A DNA stretch of 64,000 nt from CAMBRQ01 sp945870325. Its GTDB lineage: Bacteria; Bacillota; Clostridia; Lachnospirales; Lachnospiraceae. The stretch lies in the NCBI RefSeq assembly GCF_050313795.1, contig NZ_JBNPMC010000001.1, forward strand, positions 62,001 to 126,000, written 5' to 3'. The notes under the pieces are model-generated. The model was not told the DNA's origin, searched no databases, and saw only the letters and a program-made list of their open reading frames with translations. Below are positions 56,755-64,000 of the stretch, in pieces (position 1 is the stretch's first letter; the number at the start of each line of letters is the position of its first letter). A program made the translations under genes and the position numbers.

Positions 56755-57441
56755 CTAAAATGGCCATATTTCATTGGATACATCACTTAGAATCAATACA
56801 TCTTCCCAATCACGGTCTGAAATAAACTGCTCATATGCAACTGCTGCCGTTTCTTCCGGTTCAAAATTCCCGACTGTACTTTTCTGTCCGCTCATATAAG
56901 TACGAACCCACCCCGGATGGTATAACCGGAACTTGTATCCCTGCGGCTTTAGCCTTTCAAACATCAGGCGGACTGCCATGTTCAGACACGTCTTTGAAAC
57001 GCAGTAGGATACGTCGCCTTTCCGATGGGCCAGTGTTATGGATGCCGCTTCCGAAGAAAAGAAACACAGTCTCTTCTCGCCTTGCTTCATCAATGGAAGA
57101 AACGCCTCCACCATGCGGATTGGTCCCACTGTATTGATGTTCAGACAATTGACTGTCGTCTCACTGCTTCCATTCCGGAAGATTCCGGCACAGTTCACTA
57201 ACATGTCTATATAATCCGTCTGCCTTTCCACTTCGGATGCTGCCTGACTGACAGACTCCTGACTCCCTACATCCAGATTAATCATGGAAAGCCGCTGTCC
57301 ATATTCTTTCTTAAGTGTTTCCAACTCGTTCCATTCCTTCATAAAACGTCCGGCAAATACCTGCCAGCCGTTTTCCAAAAAGCATCTGCAAAGCGCGAAT
57401 CCAATCCCACGATCAGCTCCTGTGATAAATACACGTTTCAT
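56755..57441 (-). CDS. short-chain dehydrogenase/reductase
   Basis: A 228-residue SDR with the cofactor motif TGADRGIGFAL at 7-17, NCAG near 86 and the YxxxK in VSYCVSKTCL. Ser of the catalytic triad lies in FFSSEAASI. The C-terminal part is short. Upstream ThuA overlaps by 4 bp, so it is translated with that gene. The substrate might be a sugar alcohol or aldehyde, given ADH and ThuA neighbours. Confidence 0.88.
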   Translation of the reverse strand: MKRVFITGADRGIGFALCRCFLENGWQVFAGRFMKEWNELETLKKEYGQRLSMINLDVGSQESVSQAASEVERQTDYIDMLVNCAGIFRNGSSETTVNCLNINTVGPIRMVEAFLPLMKQGEKRLCFFSSEAASITLAHRKGDVSYCVSKTCLNMAVRLMFERLKPQGYKFRLYHPGWVRTYMSGQKSTVGNFEPEETAAVAYEQFISDRDWEDVLILSDVSNEIWPF

Positions 57442-58124
57442 TCAGCATCCTCCTCTCCATGCAGACACCAATTGACCGCATTCAAAAAGATTCTCTGGAA
57501 CTGCTCATTTTTCCAGACAGAAAGCGTATGTCCCGGCGTCAGGACACAAAGCCGCCCATCGCCTATTTTTCTGGTATATCCGGCAATCTGAATACCTCCG
57601 GTCTCGGAGACTGAGGTAAGGAATACATCTGCATCATCTGCCAGAATCTCCATCTGATAATGCTCATCCCGAATATCAAACCGTGCTTCTACTCCCTGCA
57701 TAATCGGATGTTCCTTTTCTTTTCTCAGTGTCACCCCGCACCGGAGCGGATGAGACAGGAAACGATTGCCCACGAATTCCGTATACTCTTTGATACCGTC
57801 TCCATCACCCATAAAGACATTCCCTGAATGAACCGAAAGAAACGCGCCGCCTCTCTCCACATACTTACGGAACTCTGCACCCATGACTTCGGTTACCGTA
57901 TTCTCAAACCAAGGCGCCGAATTTCCCGAGGTTACATTATTGCTCTTGCAGCAGATAATAAGCGGATACTCTTCAAGCATCTCAGGCGTCAGGATATCTT
58001 TTGCTGCTTTAACAACATCAAACTCATAAGCATCTCCTGCCAGAGGGAGCATCCCCTTTTCAATTACTTCTGCCGGATGCCATATATCATCACACAATAC
58101 TAATATTTTCTGCATCTTACTCAC
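57438..58124 (-). CDS. ThuA-like domain protein
   Basis: A 228-residue ThuA protein of flavodoxin/GATase-like fold: opens KILVLCDDIWHPAE, has RGGAFLSVHSGNVF near 115-128 and HPLRCGVTLRKEKEHPIMQGV near 150-170, with LTPGHTLSVWKNE near the C-terminus. ThuA domains are tied to trehalose or related sugar breakdown; direct chemistry is not settled. It overlaps the SDR gene by 4 bp and follows the alcohol dehydrogenase gene by 20 bp, pointing to a polyol/sugar route. Confidence 0.88.
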   Translation of the reverse strand: MSKMQKILVLCDDIWHPAEVIEKGMLPLAGDAYEFDVVKAAKDILTPEMLEEYPLIICCKSNNVTSGNSAPWFENTVTEVMGAEFRKYVERGGAFLSVHSGNVFMGDGDGIKEYTEFVGNRFLSHPLRCGVTLRKEKEHPIMQGVEARFDIRDEHYQMEILADDADVFLTSVSETGGIQIAGYTRKIGDGRLCVLTPGHTLSVWKNEQFQRIFLNAVNWCLHGEEDAE

Positions 58125-58144
58125 CTATCTCTTTATAATCTGTT

Positions 58145-59320
58145 CTAACCCATCAAATGATAGATATTGATAATATCCTGTTCTGTCAATGCCGCAAATC
58201 CATTCAGAATACCGGTTCTTCCCGCACCGTAACTGCAATTGTGTGCCAGCATCTCAATATCTTCTTCTCTGGCTCCAAGGTCTTCTAAGTTAGAAGGCAT
58301 ATGGATCTTTGCAAGGAAATGCTGAAATGCTTCGATTCCTTCTTTTGCAGTTTCTTCCGGATGGTCAAAATTCATCTGACAGCCCCATACATTGACAGCC
58401 AGACGCGCAAAACGATTCACATCACGGTACATATTATACTTCATAACAGCTGGCATTACAACCGCCAGACCTGCGCCATGTGCACAATCATAAGCCCCTG
58501 ACAACTCATGTTCAATCTCATGACTTGCCCAGTCCTGGCTGCGTCCTACGCCACAGGAATCATTGTGCGCCATCATGCCAGCCCACATAATATTCGCTCT
58601 TGCGCCATAATCGTTCGGATTCTCTATTGCTTTTGGGCCTTCTTTGATCATCGTCAGCAATAATGCCTCCAACAGGCGGTCCGTTACTTCTACTTCCTTC
58701 GTATTCGTAAAATACCTCTCCAAAAGATGTGCCATAATATCTGTAATACCACAGGCTGTCTGATATGCCGGAAGAGTCTGGGTCAGCGCAGGATTCAGAA
58801 TGGAGAATTTTGGATAGAGTACTTCACTTCCAGTAGCACGCTTGTAATTCCCTTCCTCATGCGTAATGACAGAACCATTTCCACCCTCGCTTCCTGCTGC
58901 CGCAATCGTCAGGACTGTTCCTATCGGAAGTGCCTCTGCAGCAGCCTTTCCCTGATAAAAGTCCCAAAAGTCTCCCTCATACGGAACACCAATCGCAATT
59001 GCCTTCGCTGAATCAATCGTACTTCCGCCGCCAACTGCCAGTATAAAATCTACCTTTTCTTTCCGGCAAAGCCCAATTCCTTCATACACCAGACCACTTC
59101 TGGGATTTGGTTTTACTCCTCCAAGCTCAACATACTCCAGACCGGCCTGGGTCAATGACTTTTTCACACGATCCAGAAGACCGGAACGTACTGCACTTCC
59201 CCCGCCATAATGAATCAGAACTTTTTTCCCACCAAACCGTTGAACATATTTCCCTGCATTGTTCTCTTCTTCTTTTCCAAATACAAAATATGTCGGACTA
59301 TAAAATGTAAAATTATCCAT
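58145..59320 (-). CDS. iron-containing alcohol dehydrogenase
   Basis: A 391-residue group III (iron-dependent) ADH resembling butanol dehydrogenase: opens FYSPTYFVFGKEEEN, GGGSTIDSAKAIAIG near 98-112, and the metal ligands D/H/H/H in CGITDIMAHLLERYF (near 192-206) and ASHEIEHELSGAYDCAHGAGLAVVMPA (near 265-292). It would reduce an aldehyde with NAD(P)H. It is the first gene of the ADH - ThuA - SDR - SDR operon and is divergent from the MerR gene, sharing a palindromic operator. Confidence 0.94.
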   Translation of the reverse strand: MDNFTFYSPTYFVFGKEEENNAGKYVQRFGGKKVLIHYGGGSAVRSGLLDRVKKSLTQAGLEYVELGGVKPNPRSGLVYEGIGLCRKEKVDFILAVGGGSTIDSAKAIAIGVPYEGDFWDFYQGKAAAEALPIGTVLTIAAAGSEGGNGSVITHEEGNYKRATGSEVLYPKFSILNPALTQTLPAYQTACGITDIMAHLLERYFTNTKEVEVTDRLLEALLLTMIKEGPKAIENPNDYGARANIMWAGMMAHNDSCGVGRSQDWASHEIEHELSGAYDCAHGAGLAVVMPAVMKYNMYRDVNRFARLAVNVWGCQMNFDHPEETAKEGIEAFQHFLAKIHMPSNLEDLGAREEDIEMLAHNCSYGAGRTGILNGFAALTEQDIINIYHLMG

Positions 59321-59382
59321 AATCTATAACTTCCCTTCTTCTTTCACTTATATGAACACCTTACTTCTTTACAAAAGATAGC

Positions 59383-59402
59383 ACTTCAAGTATACTTGAA
59401 GT
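59383..59402. promoter_or_regulatory. perfect 20-bp MerR-type palindrome in divergent promoter
   Basis: ACTTCAAGTATACTTGAAGT is a perfect palindrome between the ADH and MerR genes. The CTTCAAG half-sites and overall size fit MerR-family operators; it likely overlaps the ADH promoter spacer. Confidence 0.75.
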
Positions 59403-59456
59403 CAAGCATAAAACTGAAAATAATTATAAAGAAAAATATTCAAAGGAAGTGACCAA

Positions 59457-59867
59457 ATGAAGACATATACCATCAAAGAAATCTCACAATTATTCCAACT
59501 CCCCTCCTCTACTCTCCGCTATTACGAGGAGATGGGACTTCTGAAGAATGTGGACCGCACACCATCCGGACAGCGCATCTATACCGAAGACCATATTGGC
59601 TGCTTGAAAGCCATCTGCTGCTTCAAGCGCGCCGGACTTACCATTACAGACATCAGCAGATTCTTTACACTGGAAGATAATGAATTCACCAACATTGATG
59701 AGATTCTGGCGCTTCTATATAAGCACCGCACTCATATGGAACAGAAGTTAGAAGAGATAACTGCAGATCTGATACATATTAACGAAAAGATCGCCTACCA
59801 TGAGGCGATCAAAAAAGCAATTGCAGAGAATCGGGAATTACCTTCCTGGAGGGAATTCATGGATTAA
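59457..59867 (+). CDS. MerR-family transcriptional regulator
   Basis: A 136-residue MerR regulator: HTH YTIKEISQLFQLPSSTLRYYEEMGLL, wing 2 and a dimerisation helix with no extra sensor domain; no Cys cluster for metals is seen (Cys occurs as GCLKAICCFKRAG). Ribosome site AAAGGAAGTG. It faces the ADH operon, whose promoter it likely controls through the 59383-59402 palindrome in response to an aldehyde or alcohol-like signal. Confidence 0.93.
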   Translation: MKTYTIKEISQLFQLPSSTLRYYEEMGLLKNVDRTPSGQRIYTEDHIGCLKAICCFKRAGLTITDISRFFTLEDNEFTNIDEILALLYKHRTHMEQKLEEITADLIHINEKIAYHEAIKKAIAENRELPSWREFMD

Positions 59868-59950
59868 AAGTATCATTCAACAGATCCCCAATCATATCCG
59901 CCAGAGTGATTAAAGCCAGTTCTATAACCTTCTGGATTTTAGATATCAGA

Positions 59951-61129
59951 TTAATATTTACATATCTTTGGGAAATACAGCCTCATCTCGAATCCTACTC
60001 CCCACTCCGCCCGTGCCTCTACTTGGATATTCAGATCTTCCGCCATCATCTTCACCAAATACAGTCCCATACCAGTTGCATTCTTCCTCCCCACTCCGAT
60101 ATCACCGGCAAATCCTTTATCAAAAATAAACGGAAGTTCATGCGGCTTTACTCCTTTGCCATTGTCTCTGATACACAGAATCGTATACTCCGGGCTTTCT
60201 CCTTTCTTTCTATCTATATCATTTCCAAGTTCCCGTACCTCATCTGACAATTCCAATATCAGAGTCCGCTCTCCTGTATCTTTTCTATACTTTACCGCAT
60301 TACTTATTACCTGACCTAGTATGAACTGTAGCCCTTTCCTGTCCGATACGACCTGGTCATCCATATCTTCTACATTCTTACACTGTTCCGATATACGGCA
60401 CACCGTTACGAATCCACTCTCAAGCAGAAGATTCCCATACTCTTCCAGCATCTCCTCGCAACAATCAGATAGACATATCTTCTCAAAGATATAGTCCTTA
60501 TGAACCGCCTTTAATCGTTCATAGTATAACATCTGATTCACATATTCCTGCATTTGATTTCTTGCATGCTGCAATCTCAAGTATATTCCTTGGGGTATCT
60601 CGTCTCTTCGATTATCCAGCATGAATGTCATCAGCGAAAGAGGCGTCTTAATCTCGTGCGCCCAGGCTTCTACATATTCCTCCTGCCCTTCCAACTGCGC
60701 TTTAAGTTCTTTTATCTCTTGCTCTAATGCCCGCATTCTGCTGCCTATCATCTCAATCTCTTTCCTCTCCCGCGGAAATGAGGCTTCCAGCGCCTCCGCC
60801 TCATGGAATTCATCCGGACTCTCTATGAATCCAAGGATTTTTTTCTCCCTACGCTGATCCCTTCTATAAATATAACATGCCAGAATAATGAAAAGCCCCA
60901 TAGAACTTAGGGAAAATATTCCACATAACGACCAAAATGACTTCGCATCCAGCAGCCACAAAAGCAATCCCAGCAGTGCATCCACCAAAAGCAACACTGC
61001 CAGCCACAACCGATATTCCCGTAATCTATTCCACCAATCTCTGATTCTTTTCATTCCGATATTCATCCCATTATCATTATTTCTATGATCATTTTCGCCA
61101 TCATTCCTATGATACGAAAAATCTGACAT
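59951..61129 (-). CDS. BceS/intramembrane-sensing-type histidine kinase
   Basis: A 392-residue kinase: two closely spaced TM helices with almost no extracytoplasmic loop (about 40-90), then a coiled linker, H-box EAWAHEIKTPLS near 155 and ATPase part (GQVISNAVKYRKDTG, IRDNGKGVK, NATGMGLYL). The short-loop membrane part marks intramembrane-sensing kinases that detect peptide antibiotics through a BceAB transporter. It starts 1 bp after the response-regulator gene. Confidence 0.92.
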   Translation of the reverse strand: MSDFSYHRNDGENDHRNNDNGMNIGMKRIRDWWNRLREYRLWLAVLLLVDALLGLLLWLLDAKSFWSLCGIFSLSSMGLFIILACYIYRRDQRREKKILGFIESPDEFHEAEALEASFPRERKEIEMIGSRMRALEQEIKELKAQLEGQEEYVEAWAHEIKTPLSLMTFMLDNRRDEIPQGIYLRLQHARNQMQEYVNQMLYYERLKAVHKDYIFEKICLSDCCEEMLEEYGNLLLESGFVTVCRISEQCKNVEDMDDQVVSDRKGLQFILGQVISNAVKYRKDTGERTLILELSDEVRELGNDIDRKKGESPEYTILCIRDNGKGVKPHELPFIFDKGFAGDIGVGRKNATGMGLYLVKMMAEDLNIQVEARAEWGVGFEMRLYFPKICKY

Positions 61130-61130
61130 C

Positions 61131-61802
61131 TTATCCGTCCGCTTCCACTTTGTAGCCTACCCCACGGATTGCAGTCACTTTATAATCTGCCCCAAGTTTC
61201 AGTAAAGATTTCTTAAGCCTCGTCATATTAACCTGAAGCGCATTCTCATCAATATATTCCGTTGTCCCCCACAGCATTTCACACAGCGTCTCTTTCGCAA
61301 CCGTTTCTCCCCAATGTGTCAGAAGCATATCCAGAATCTTCCCCTGATTCTCCGGCAAAATCACAGACTGTTCTTTCCAATACAACGTATATGTCTGCCT
61401 GTCCAACAGGAATCCTTCCCTTCCCACTAATTTACCTCTGCCTTCGTAATGTCTAAGCAGATTGGACACTCTCGCCAGCAGCCGCTCTTTATGGCAGGGC
61501 TTAGTAAGGAATTCATCCGCACCCAATCCCAATGCATGCAATTCGTCTTTCAACTGATCTCTGGACGTCAGGATCAGAACCGGGATATTGCTGCGCTGCT
61601 TTAATTTTCTACATATCTCGAACCCCGTAGTTCCCGGCAGATTAACGTCCAGAACCACTAACTCCGGAGAGTCAGCGATAATGTCATCTATCGCATGTTC
61701 AAAAGAATCCATGCATAGAGTCTCATAGCCTTCTTTTTGAAACATATACTCTAATTCTTCTCTCATGTACAGATCATCTTCTACTATGATAATTTTCTGC
61801 AT
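61131..61802 (-). CDS. BceR-type response regulator
   Basis: A 223-residue OmpR-family regulator: receiver with EDD (8-10), acceptor D in LVVLDVNLPGTTG near 54, TS and FLTKPC with K near 102, and a C-terminal winged HTH (ILPENQGKILDMLLTHWGE, NALQVNMTRLKKSLLKLG). Gene order ABC transporter - regulator - kinase is typical of bacitracin/lantibiotic resistance modules. Confidence 0.93.
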   Translation of the reverse strand: MQKIIIVEDDLYMREELEYMFQKEGYETLCMDSFEHAIDDIIADSPELVVLDVNLPGTTGFEICRKLKQRSNIPVLILTSRDQLKDELHALGLGADEFLTKPCHKERLLARVSNLLRHYEGRGKLVGREGFLLDRQTYTLYWKEQSVILPENQGKILDMLLTHWGETVAKETLCEMLWGTTEYIDENALQVNMTRLKKSLLKLGADYKVTAIRGVGYKVEADG

Positions 61803-61820
61803 GGAATCCTCCTACTCATC

Positions 61821-63872
61821 CTACTCATCACGCTTTATCTCTAACATCTCTAGCAAATGCCTGTCACTGGTTCTCATAACTGCCGCAACATACATATATT
61901 CTACCACACACAGAACGAGCAGCATAGCCAAAGCAATCACAAAAAGTGTTGTTGTCTTGCTTTTCATACTGGTCATCAGAATCCCGCTAAATAGTGACTT
62001 AATACCGAACACACTGCTGATGGCTGCTCCCACAACGGGTATACAGAAAAACCACCGGATCTGTGACCTTGCAGAGCGGCACAGCATCCTATAATCACAT
62101 CCAAGATGTATCAATGTCTGATAACGCTTTCCATCTTTCTGCTGCTGCATCAGATACTGCACTCCCAGAACCGTATTCGATATAATCAGGAAAATAATTG
62201 CCAGATAGATTGTCAGGTAACTGGAACCTACCACGTAGAATAACTGCCTCCCTATATTCTGAAGATAACTCTCATACGGAACTTCCTTTTCATCCAGCAG
62301 CCGATTCACCTGTGCAATCGCCCGCATCAGCCCTTCCTTTTCTACAAAATTCTTCTCAAGTGTTGCATTCCAATAGACATTATCCTCTCTTCCTTCCAGC
62401 AATTTCTCATATGTCTTATCCGTTACGATCAATCCATAAGATATAGTAATCAACCGATCCGTAACCAGGCCTTCATGATAATATCCTTCCGTGATCTGAT
62501 ATTTTTCCCCATCGAATTCCACATACGGCTGACTGTCAAGTGCCTGTTCCACCACCTTATCTCTGGAATCTGTAGTAAACTCTGCATCACTATACAATAC
62601 CATCTGATTATCTTCTATCTGAATGGGTTTCTTCCCCGCAAGTTCCAGAATCCGGTTATATCCTGACAATTCAATCAGGTATGGAGAGGTAAAATACTGT
62701 AGATTGTTCAGAAGGATCTCCTTATCTTCTGAATTCTTCTGCTGCCTTATTGTATCTATAAACGACTCTGCACTGAACGTATGCTCACTATCAAGTTCCG
62801 CAAAGAATAGTCCCGTCCGAACCTCAAATAGTTCATCAAAATACTTTGATATTTCACCAGAGCCTACGGCATCTTTCACTTCCTTTTCATCTCCCTGAAA
62901 GGTATAGTCCATACAATGTCCCTCATGAATAGAACTTCCCACAGACAATGCCACTCCATATCCAAAACAGCAAACCGCTGCCAGAATCAGAAGCGAAGCG
63001 ATCGCCAGCGTATTCGGCTTAAATGCAATATATTCCTGAATCTGCCGAAATGTAAACACGTTCAGACCGCTTTCCTTTTTCTTCCTTCGAAACAGCAATT
63101 CCACCACGGCACTAACTCCATAAAATGCCAGAAAAGTTCCACATATGCCGATCAGCATAGTAATCCCCATATTTCGGATATTCCGCCATGCCATGCCTCT
63201 TATAGCCAGACAATACGCCAGACATAATAGCAGAATCCCCATCAGCATTTCTACAGCAACTTTTTTTCCACATACTTTCCTTGGCTTCTCCTCCTGAGAA
63301 TCTGTCAACAACTTTTGAATCTCTGTTTTGGCAATCCTGCCGCTTAATATTGCAAATGCAACCGCCTTCACAAGAAAGAATCCAAGTATAGTATACCCTG
63401 CCGCTCCTACCGAAAATGTAAACCTATGCCCCACAATTCCAAGCCCTACCAGCCTTGCCGTCACCAGACTGATTACTTCCGATAACAGAACTGCCACCGG
63501 AATCCCGACTGCCAGCGCCCACACACTGTTTAAAATATCTTCTGCAATCAGCATCCCGAATAATCTCGTCTTCCTCATGCCAGAGATCAGATAAATGCCA
63601 AATTCATGATTCCTGCGATCCAACTGATATTTACCCGCAAAATACACCAGAAAAAATATAATGAACAAAGTCATTCCATAAAGAACCGGAATCAGCCCAA
63701 GAAGCCTGGATACCGCATCACTCTCCATCTCCTTCAGAAATATCATTACATCCTGATTCTCTAACGATAATATAATGTAAAAAGCCACAATTGACACAAT
63801 CAGAGACACAAAATAGATGCCATTTTCCCTTCTGCTTCTCTTACTATTCCTGCGTACAAGATCAAAGAACAT
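61821..63872 (-). CDS. BceB-like FtsX-type ABC permease
   Basis: A 683-residue permease with ten TM helices in the 1+3...+6 arrangement: an N-terminal TM at 20-42, FtsX core (YGMTLFIIFFLVYFAG and onward), a large extracytoplasmic domain (about 300-520) and C-terminal FtsX helices (YLTIYLAIIFLIISNTVLG). The large loop binds peptide antibiotics in this family. The start ATG with GGAGGAGGAAG was preferred to a GTG two codons earlier. It overlaps the ATPase gene by 11 bp. Confidence 0.92.
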   Translation of the reverse strand: MFFDLVRRNSKRSRRENGIYFVSLIVSIVAFYIILSLENQDVMIFLKEMESDAVSRLLGLIPVLYGMTLFIIFFLVYFAGKYQLDRRNHEFGIYLISGMRKTRLFGMLIAEDILNSVWALAVGIPVAVLLSEVISLVTARLVGLGIVGHRFTFSVGAAGYTILGFFLVKAVAFAILSGRIAKTEIQKLLTDSQEEKPRKVCGKKVAVEMLMGILLLCLAYCLAIRGMAWRNIRNMGITMLIGICGTFLAFYGVSAVVELLFRRKKKESGLNVFTFRQIQEYIAFKPNTLAIASLLILAAVCCFGYGVALSVGSSIHEGHCMDYTFQGDEKEVKDAVGSGEISKYFDELFEVRTGLFFAELDSEHTFSAESFIDTIRQQKNSEDKEILLNNLQYFTSPYLIELSGYNRILELAGKKPIQIEDNQMVLYSDAEFTTDSRDKVVEQALDSQPYVEFDGEKYQITEGYYHEGLVTDRLITISYGLIVTDKTYEKLLEGREDNVYWNATLEKNFVEKEGLMRAIAQVNRLLDEKEVPYESYLQNIGRQLFYVVGSSYLTIYLAIIFLIISNTVLGVQYLMQQQKDGKRYQTLIHLGCDYRMLCRSARSQIRWFFCIPVVGAAISSVFGIKSLFSGILMTSMKSKTTTLFVIALAMLLVLCVVEYMYVAAVMRTSDRHLLEMLEIKRDE

Positions 63873-64000
63873 TCGCACTTCCTCCTCCCAACTGTGCTAA
63901 CACCGTAATAATCCTCTCATAAAACTCTTCGCTGGTTTCTTCCGGCATCCTCCGTCGAAGTTCGTGGAACAATATTCCATCCTGTATGAATAAGATTCTG
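63862..64000 (-). CDS. BceA-like ABC transporter ATPase, C-terminal end (cut by window edge)
   Basis: Only the last 45 codons are visible: RILFIQDGILFHELRRR and the closing TVLAQLGGGSANVL with stop TGA. The IQDG-G-x-L and LAQLGGG endings are typical of BceA/MacB-type ATPases that pair with FtsX permeases. It overlaps the permease gene and completes the A-B-R-S module with the genes to its left. Confidence 0.85.
   Translation of the reverse strand, partial: RILFIQDGILFHELRRRMPEETSEEFYERIITVLAQLGGGSANVL

Noticed and set aside
1..64000. tRNA, rRNA, tmRNA, CRISPR arrays and replication origins
   Set aside because: Looked for conserved tRNA arms, rRNA blocks, regularly spaced repeats and DnaA-box clusters on both strands; none was recognised by eye.

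Overview
The window looks like a chromosomal stretch of an anaerobic, low-to-mid GC gut Firmicute, most likely Lachnospiraceae (Clostridium cluster XIVa). The gene set supports this: an LL-diaminopimelate aminotransferase next to dapF and glutamine synthetase with an ANTAR regulator, PduL, rubredoxins, rubrerythrin, a TM1266-type hydrogenase regulator, a BceRSAB-type module and gram-positive Pst/Pho genes. No rRNA, tRNA, CRISPR array or replication origin was recognised. Most genes lie on the minus strand.

Layout. 1-5.0 kb: rpiB (cut by the window edge) and a probable operon glnA - ANTAR regulator - dapF - dapL, with a consensus promoter and a 28-nt leader hairpin ahead of glnA. 5.1-11.7 kb: pduL, a TM1266-like regulator, a polysaccharide deacetylase, a broken kdpD, a DMT transporter, a proline iminopeptidase, and mgtE behind an M-box Mg2+ riboswitch with a small overlapping upstream ORF. 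11.7-20.8 kb: a redox/sulfur neighbourhood with two thioredoxins, a UPF0251-NifX-like fusion, ferredoxin plus NapH-like membrane protein, a possible HEPN/receiver-like protein with a coiled-coil membrane partner, a CRP/FNR regulator, a CoA-disulfide-reductase/rhodanese fusion, an SDR and rubredoxin, plus remnants of trxB and a MATE transporter. Four promoters here carry the same CRP-type box exactly 21 nt upstream of the -10. A second operator (two 12-bp half-sites, 8-bp spacer) sits on three other promoter regions, including that of the CRP/FNR gene.

20.8-31.7 kb: one tightly packed run of 11 minus-strand genes, with an Fe-S/CCG reductase subunit, a BioB-like radical SAM enzyme, a taurine/nitrate-type ABC importer, an AhpD-like protein, an ArsS-like radical SAM enzyme, a C_GCAxxG_C_C protein, a rhodanese lipoprotein, a glycosyltransferase and a TVP38-type membrane protein. 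Divergent to it is a sortase-type surface protein with three intact rhodanese domains. The mix resembles arsenosugar-type loci but lacks a visible ArsM and adds an importer and a second radical SAM enzyme. It is the best candidate here for an undescribed pathway.

31.8-41.7 kb is ordinary: an ECF S component, a TipA-like MerR regulator, yaaA, the phoR-phoB-phoU-pstBACS cluster with a Pho-box-like repeat, and an rRNA-methyltransferase-like gene. 41.9-44.3 kb is a decayed, AT-rich accessory island: a relaxase fragment, a secreted bacteriocin-like protein with a two-TM partner, and an IS110 transposase fragment. 44.3-64 kb carries a Crp/Fnr regulator, a HAD phosphatase, a P-type ATPase, RecQ, rubrerythrin, a TlpA-like lipoprotein, a PadR/DUF2812 pair, an ADH-ThuA-SDR-SDR operon with a MerR regulator, and a BceRSAB-like module cut by the right edge. 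A 50-bp palindromic repeat occurs twice, once inside a coding sequence.
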